This document shows positions 6,042 to 7,710 of a DNA stretch of 7,710 bases, one piece after another (position 1 is the stretch's first letter; every line of letters begins with the position of its first letter). The notes under the pieces were generated by a model. The model worked only from the letters and a program-made list of their open reading frames with translations, was not told the DNA's origin and did not search any database. The position numbers and the translations under genes are program-made. This DNA is from Clostridiales bacterium (lineage in GTDB: Bacteria; Bacillota; Clostridia; Oscillospirales; Ruminococcaceae): assembly GCA_012800685.1 (NCBI GenBank), contig JAAZIT010000197.1, positions 1 through 7,710 of the forward strand, given 5' to 3'.

Positions 6042-7616
6042 ATGAAAAAGTTATATTTATTCGATTCAACCCTTCGTGACGGCGCACAAGGCGAAAACGT
6101 GAACTTTTCCGTTATGGACAAGGTTAATATAGTTAAGGCTCTTGATGATTTGGGCGTTTCTTATATCGAGGCTGGCAACCCTTTTTCTAATCCAAAGGAC
6201 GTAGAGTTTTTTGAAAAGGTTGCTGATTTAGAGCTTAAAAGTGCTCAAATAGTTGCTTTCGGTTCTACAAGACGAGTTGGTGTTGATGTTAGGCAGGACA
6301 AATCTGTTGAGGTTATGGCGAAAATTAATGTGAAGACTGTTGCTATTTTCGGAAAGAGCTGGGATTTACACGCTACTGAAGTTCTTCACACAACTTTAGA
6401 AGAAAATATTGCAATGATAACGGATACAATCAAATACCTAAAAGATAATGGAAAAGATGTATTTTTCTATGCAGAGCATTTCTTTGACGGCTGTAAGAAT
6501 AATCCAGAGTATGCTTTTGAGGTTCTTCAAGCGGCTCAAAATGCTGGTGCATCATATGCAATTCTATGCGATACAAATGGAGGATGTTTTCCTTTTGAGA
6601 TTGAAAGCTGGACAAAAAAAGCTGTTAATGCACTTTCAATCCCTGTTGGAATTCACTGTCACAATGATACCGATTGTGCTGTCGCAAATACTATTGCTGG
6701 TGTAATGGCAGGGGCAGAGCAAATTCACGGAACATTTATTGGAATTGGTGAAAGATGTGGTAATACCTGTCTTGCAACGCTTATTCCGAATCTTCAAATT
6801 AAGCTTGGATATGATTTAATTCCAGAAGAAAACCTAAAAAAACTTACGATTTGTGCTAGATATATTTCTGATATATCTAACATAACCTTAGAAGACAATC
6901 TTCCTTATGTGGGAAAATCTGCATTTGCCCACAAGGGAGGAATGCACATTGACGGAGTTACGAAGCTTCCAAAATCCTTCGAGCATATATGCCCAGAACA
7001 GGTTGGAAATCAAAGACAATTCTTACTCAGCGAGGTTTCTGGAAAATCGGCAGTTTTGCAAAAGCTAAAGAACTTTGCGCCACAGATTACAAAAGAATCA
7101 CCAGAGCTTGTTGAGATTCTTGCAATGCTAAAGGAACAAGAGCAAAAGGGTTATCAATATGAAGCTGCATCAGCGTCATTTGAACTCTTGGTTAGAAAGT
7201 TCTTAGGGGATTTTAAACCATATTTTAGCATTGAATACTTTAAAATAATCTCTGAACCAGTTGATACAGCCAACACCCCTGGAAGTGGACTAATAAAGCT
7301 TAAGGTTGGTGATCAATACAAGATTGCCGCTGATGAGGGCAACGGTCCAGTTAATGCAATTGACAAGGCTTTAAGAGCTGCATTAGTTGAATTTTATCCT
7401 GATCTTGAGGGATTTAGGCTAATTGACTACAAGGTTAGAGTTGTGGACACAACCTCTGCAACAGCTGCGGCTGTTAGGGTTTTAGTTGAGTCAACAGACG
7501 GAACTGACGTGTGGACAACAGTTGGTTCATCAACAGACATTATAAACGCTTCAGTAATGGCACTTGTTGACAGCATTGAATACAAGCTTTTAAAATCAGG
7601 CTGTAAACCTTATTAG
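6042..7616 (+). CDS. cimA: Citramalate synthase, CimA type (LeuA/HMGL-like family)
   Basis: The enzyme condenses acetyl-CoA and pyruvate to (R)-citramalate, the first step of the threonine-independent route to 2-oxobutyrate and isoleucine. At 524 residues it has the size of the TIGR00977 group. The N-terminal TIM barrel starts with FDSTLRDGAQGENVNFS (7-23; Arg12 and Asp13 catalytic/metal). AEHFFDGCKNNPEYAFEVL (144-162) is characteristic of this group. The metal motif GIHCHND with His205 and His207 is at 203-209, GIGERCGN at 244-251 and FAHKGGMHIDGV at about 296-307. The last ~130 residues resemble the LeuA dimer/regulatory domain, where feedback inhibitors bind. 2-Isopropylmalate synthase or homocitrate synthase are the alternatives, but the motifs and the isoleucine T-box favour citramalate. 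The ATG at 6042 is preceded by AAAGG (6028-6032). No terminator is seen after it; the last 94 bases hold no recognised gene. Confidence 0.93.
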   Translation: MKKLYLFDSTLRDGAQGENVNFSVMDKVNIVKALDDLGVSYIEAGNPFSNPKDVEFFEKVADLELKSAQIVAFGSTRRVGVDVRQDKSVEVMAKINVKTVAIFGKSWDLHATEVLHTTLEENIAMITDTIKYLKDNGKDVFFYAEHFFDGCKNNPEYAFEVLQAAQNAGASYAILCDTNGGCFPFEIESWTKKAVNALSIPVGIHCHNDTDCAVANTIAGVMAGAEQIHGTFIGIGERCGNTCLATLIPNLQIKLGYDLIPEENLKKLTICARYISDISNITLEDNLPYVGKSAFAHKGGMHIDGVTKLPKSFEHICPEQVGNQRQFLLSEVSGKSAVLQKLKNFAPQITKESPELVEILAMLKEQEQKGYQYEAASASFELLVRKFLGDFKPYFSIEYFKIISEPVDTANTPGSGLIKLKVGDQYKIAADEGNGPVNAIDKALRAALVEFYPDLEGFRLIDYKVRVVDTTSATAAAVRVLVESTDGTDVWTTVGSSTDIINASVMALVDSIEYKLLKSGCKPY

Positions 7617-7710
7617 TTTACTATTGCACTAGTGTATTATTGTGTTATTTAAGTAGCTATTAGCAAGTTATCTTATATAAAACCTATGTATTATGGCTCT
7701 GGTTAAGATA

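Noticed and set aside
6448..6705. Plus-strand 85-codon frame inside cimA
   Set aside because: Out-of-frame shadow of a gene whose own frame carries all the catalytic motifs.
7617..7710. Possible terminator or promoter after cimA
   Set aside because: There is a CACTAGTG palindrome and TATA-like words, but no stem followed by a T-run and no good -35/-10 pair; not enough to call.

Overview
The window looks like a chromosomal segment of a low-GC Firmicute. The sequence is AT-rich, with Shine-Dalgarno sites, textbook sigma-A promoters, intrinsic terminators and a T-box riboswitch. The clostridial T-box, the TIGR00977-type citramalate synthase and the eukaryote-like UDPGP-family pyrophosphorylase suggest Clostridia, perhaps Oscillospiraceae/Lachnospiraceae. 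That placement is inference from gene content; no rRNA or marker gene is present.

Left part (1-1261): the 3' portion of a gene for a single-pass membrane protein. Its frame is open to the window edge, so the true start lies outside. It has a short cytoplasmic stretch, one transmembrane helix, a Thr/Ser/Asn-rich linker and a C-terminal extracellular domain resembling those of anti-sigma-like proteins. A strong hairpin terminator follows, then an AT-rich stretch with two further hairpins. Next comes a terminator-like hairpin shared with the convergent gene on the minus strand, a formate/nitrite transporter (FNT) family channel.

Middle (2030-3550): the FNT gene and a UDP-sugar pyrophosphorylase gene (UAP1/AGX-like) diverge. 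Each has its own promoter with an extended -10 (TGGTATAAT). The pyrophosphorylase gene stands alone and ends at an intrinsic terminator. About 390 bases without a convincing gene follow. They hold a degenerate second copy of the terminator block and four tandem TTGCTAA heptamers.

Right part (3940-7616): a consensus promoter (TTGACA-17-TATAAT) drives a T-box leader whose best specifier codon is ATC (Ile). It precedes ilvB (acetohydroxyacid synthase large subunit) and, 21 bases later, a cimA-type citramalate synthase. Together these make a coherent unit: citramalate synthase condenses pyruvate and acetyl-CoA to start a threonine-independent route to 2-oxobutyrate, and IlvB condenses 2-oxobutyrate with pyruvate on the way to isoleucine. 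Control by uncharged tRNA-Ile closes the loop. No ilvN regulatory subunit gene lies between or directly after them, and no terminator is visible after cimA, so the operon may continue past the window.

I see no CRISPR array, phage, insertion sequence or evidently novel defence system. The most interesting points are the isoleucine-specific wiring of ilvB-cimA, the duplicated terminator block, and the uncharacterised membrane protein at the left edge.
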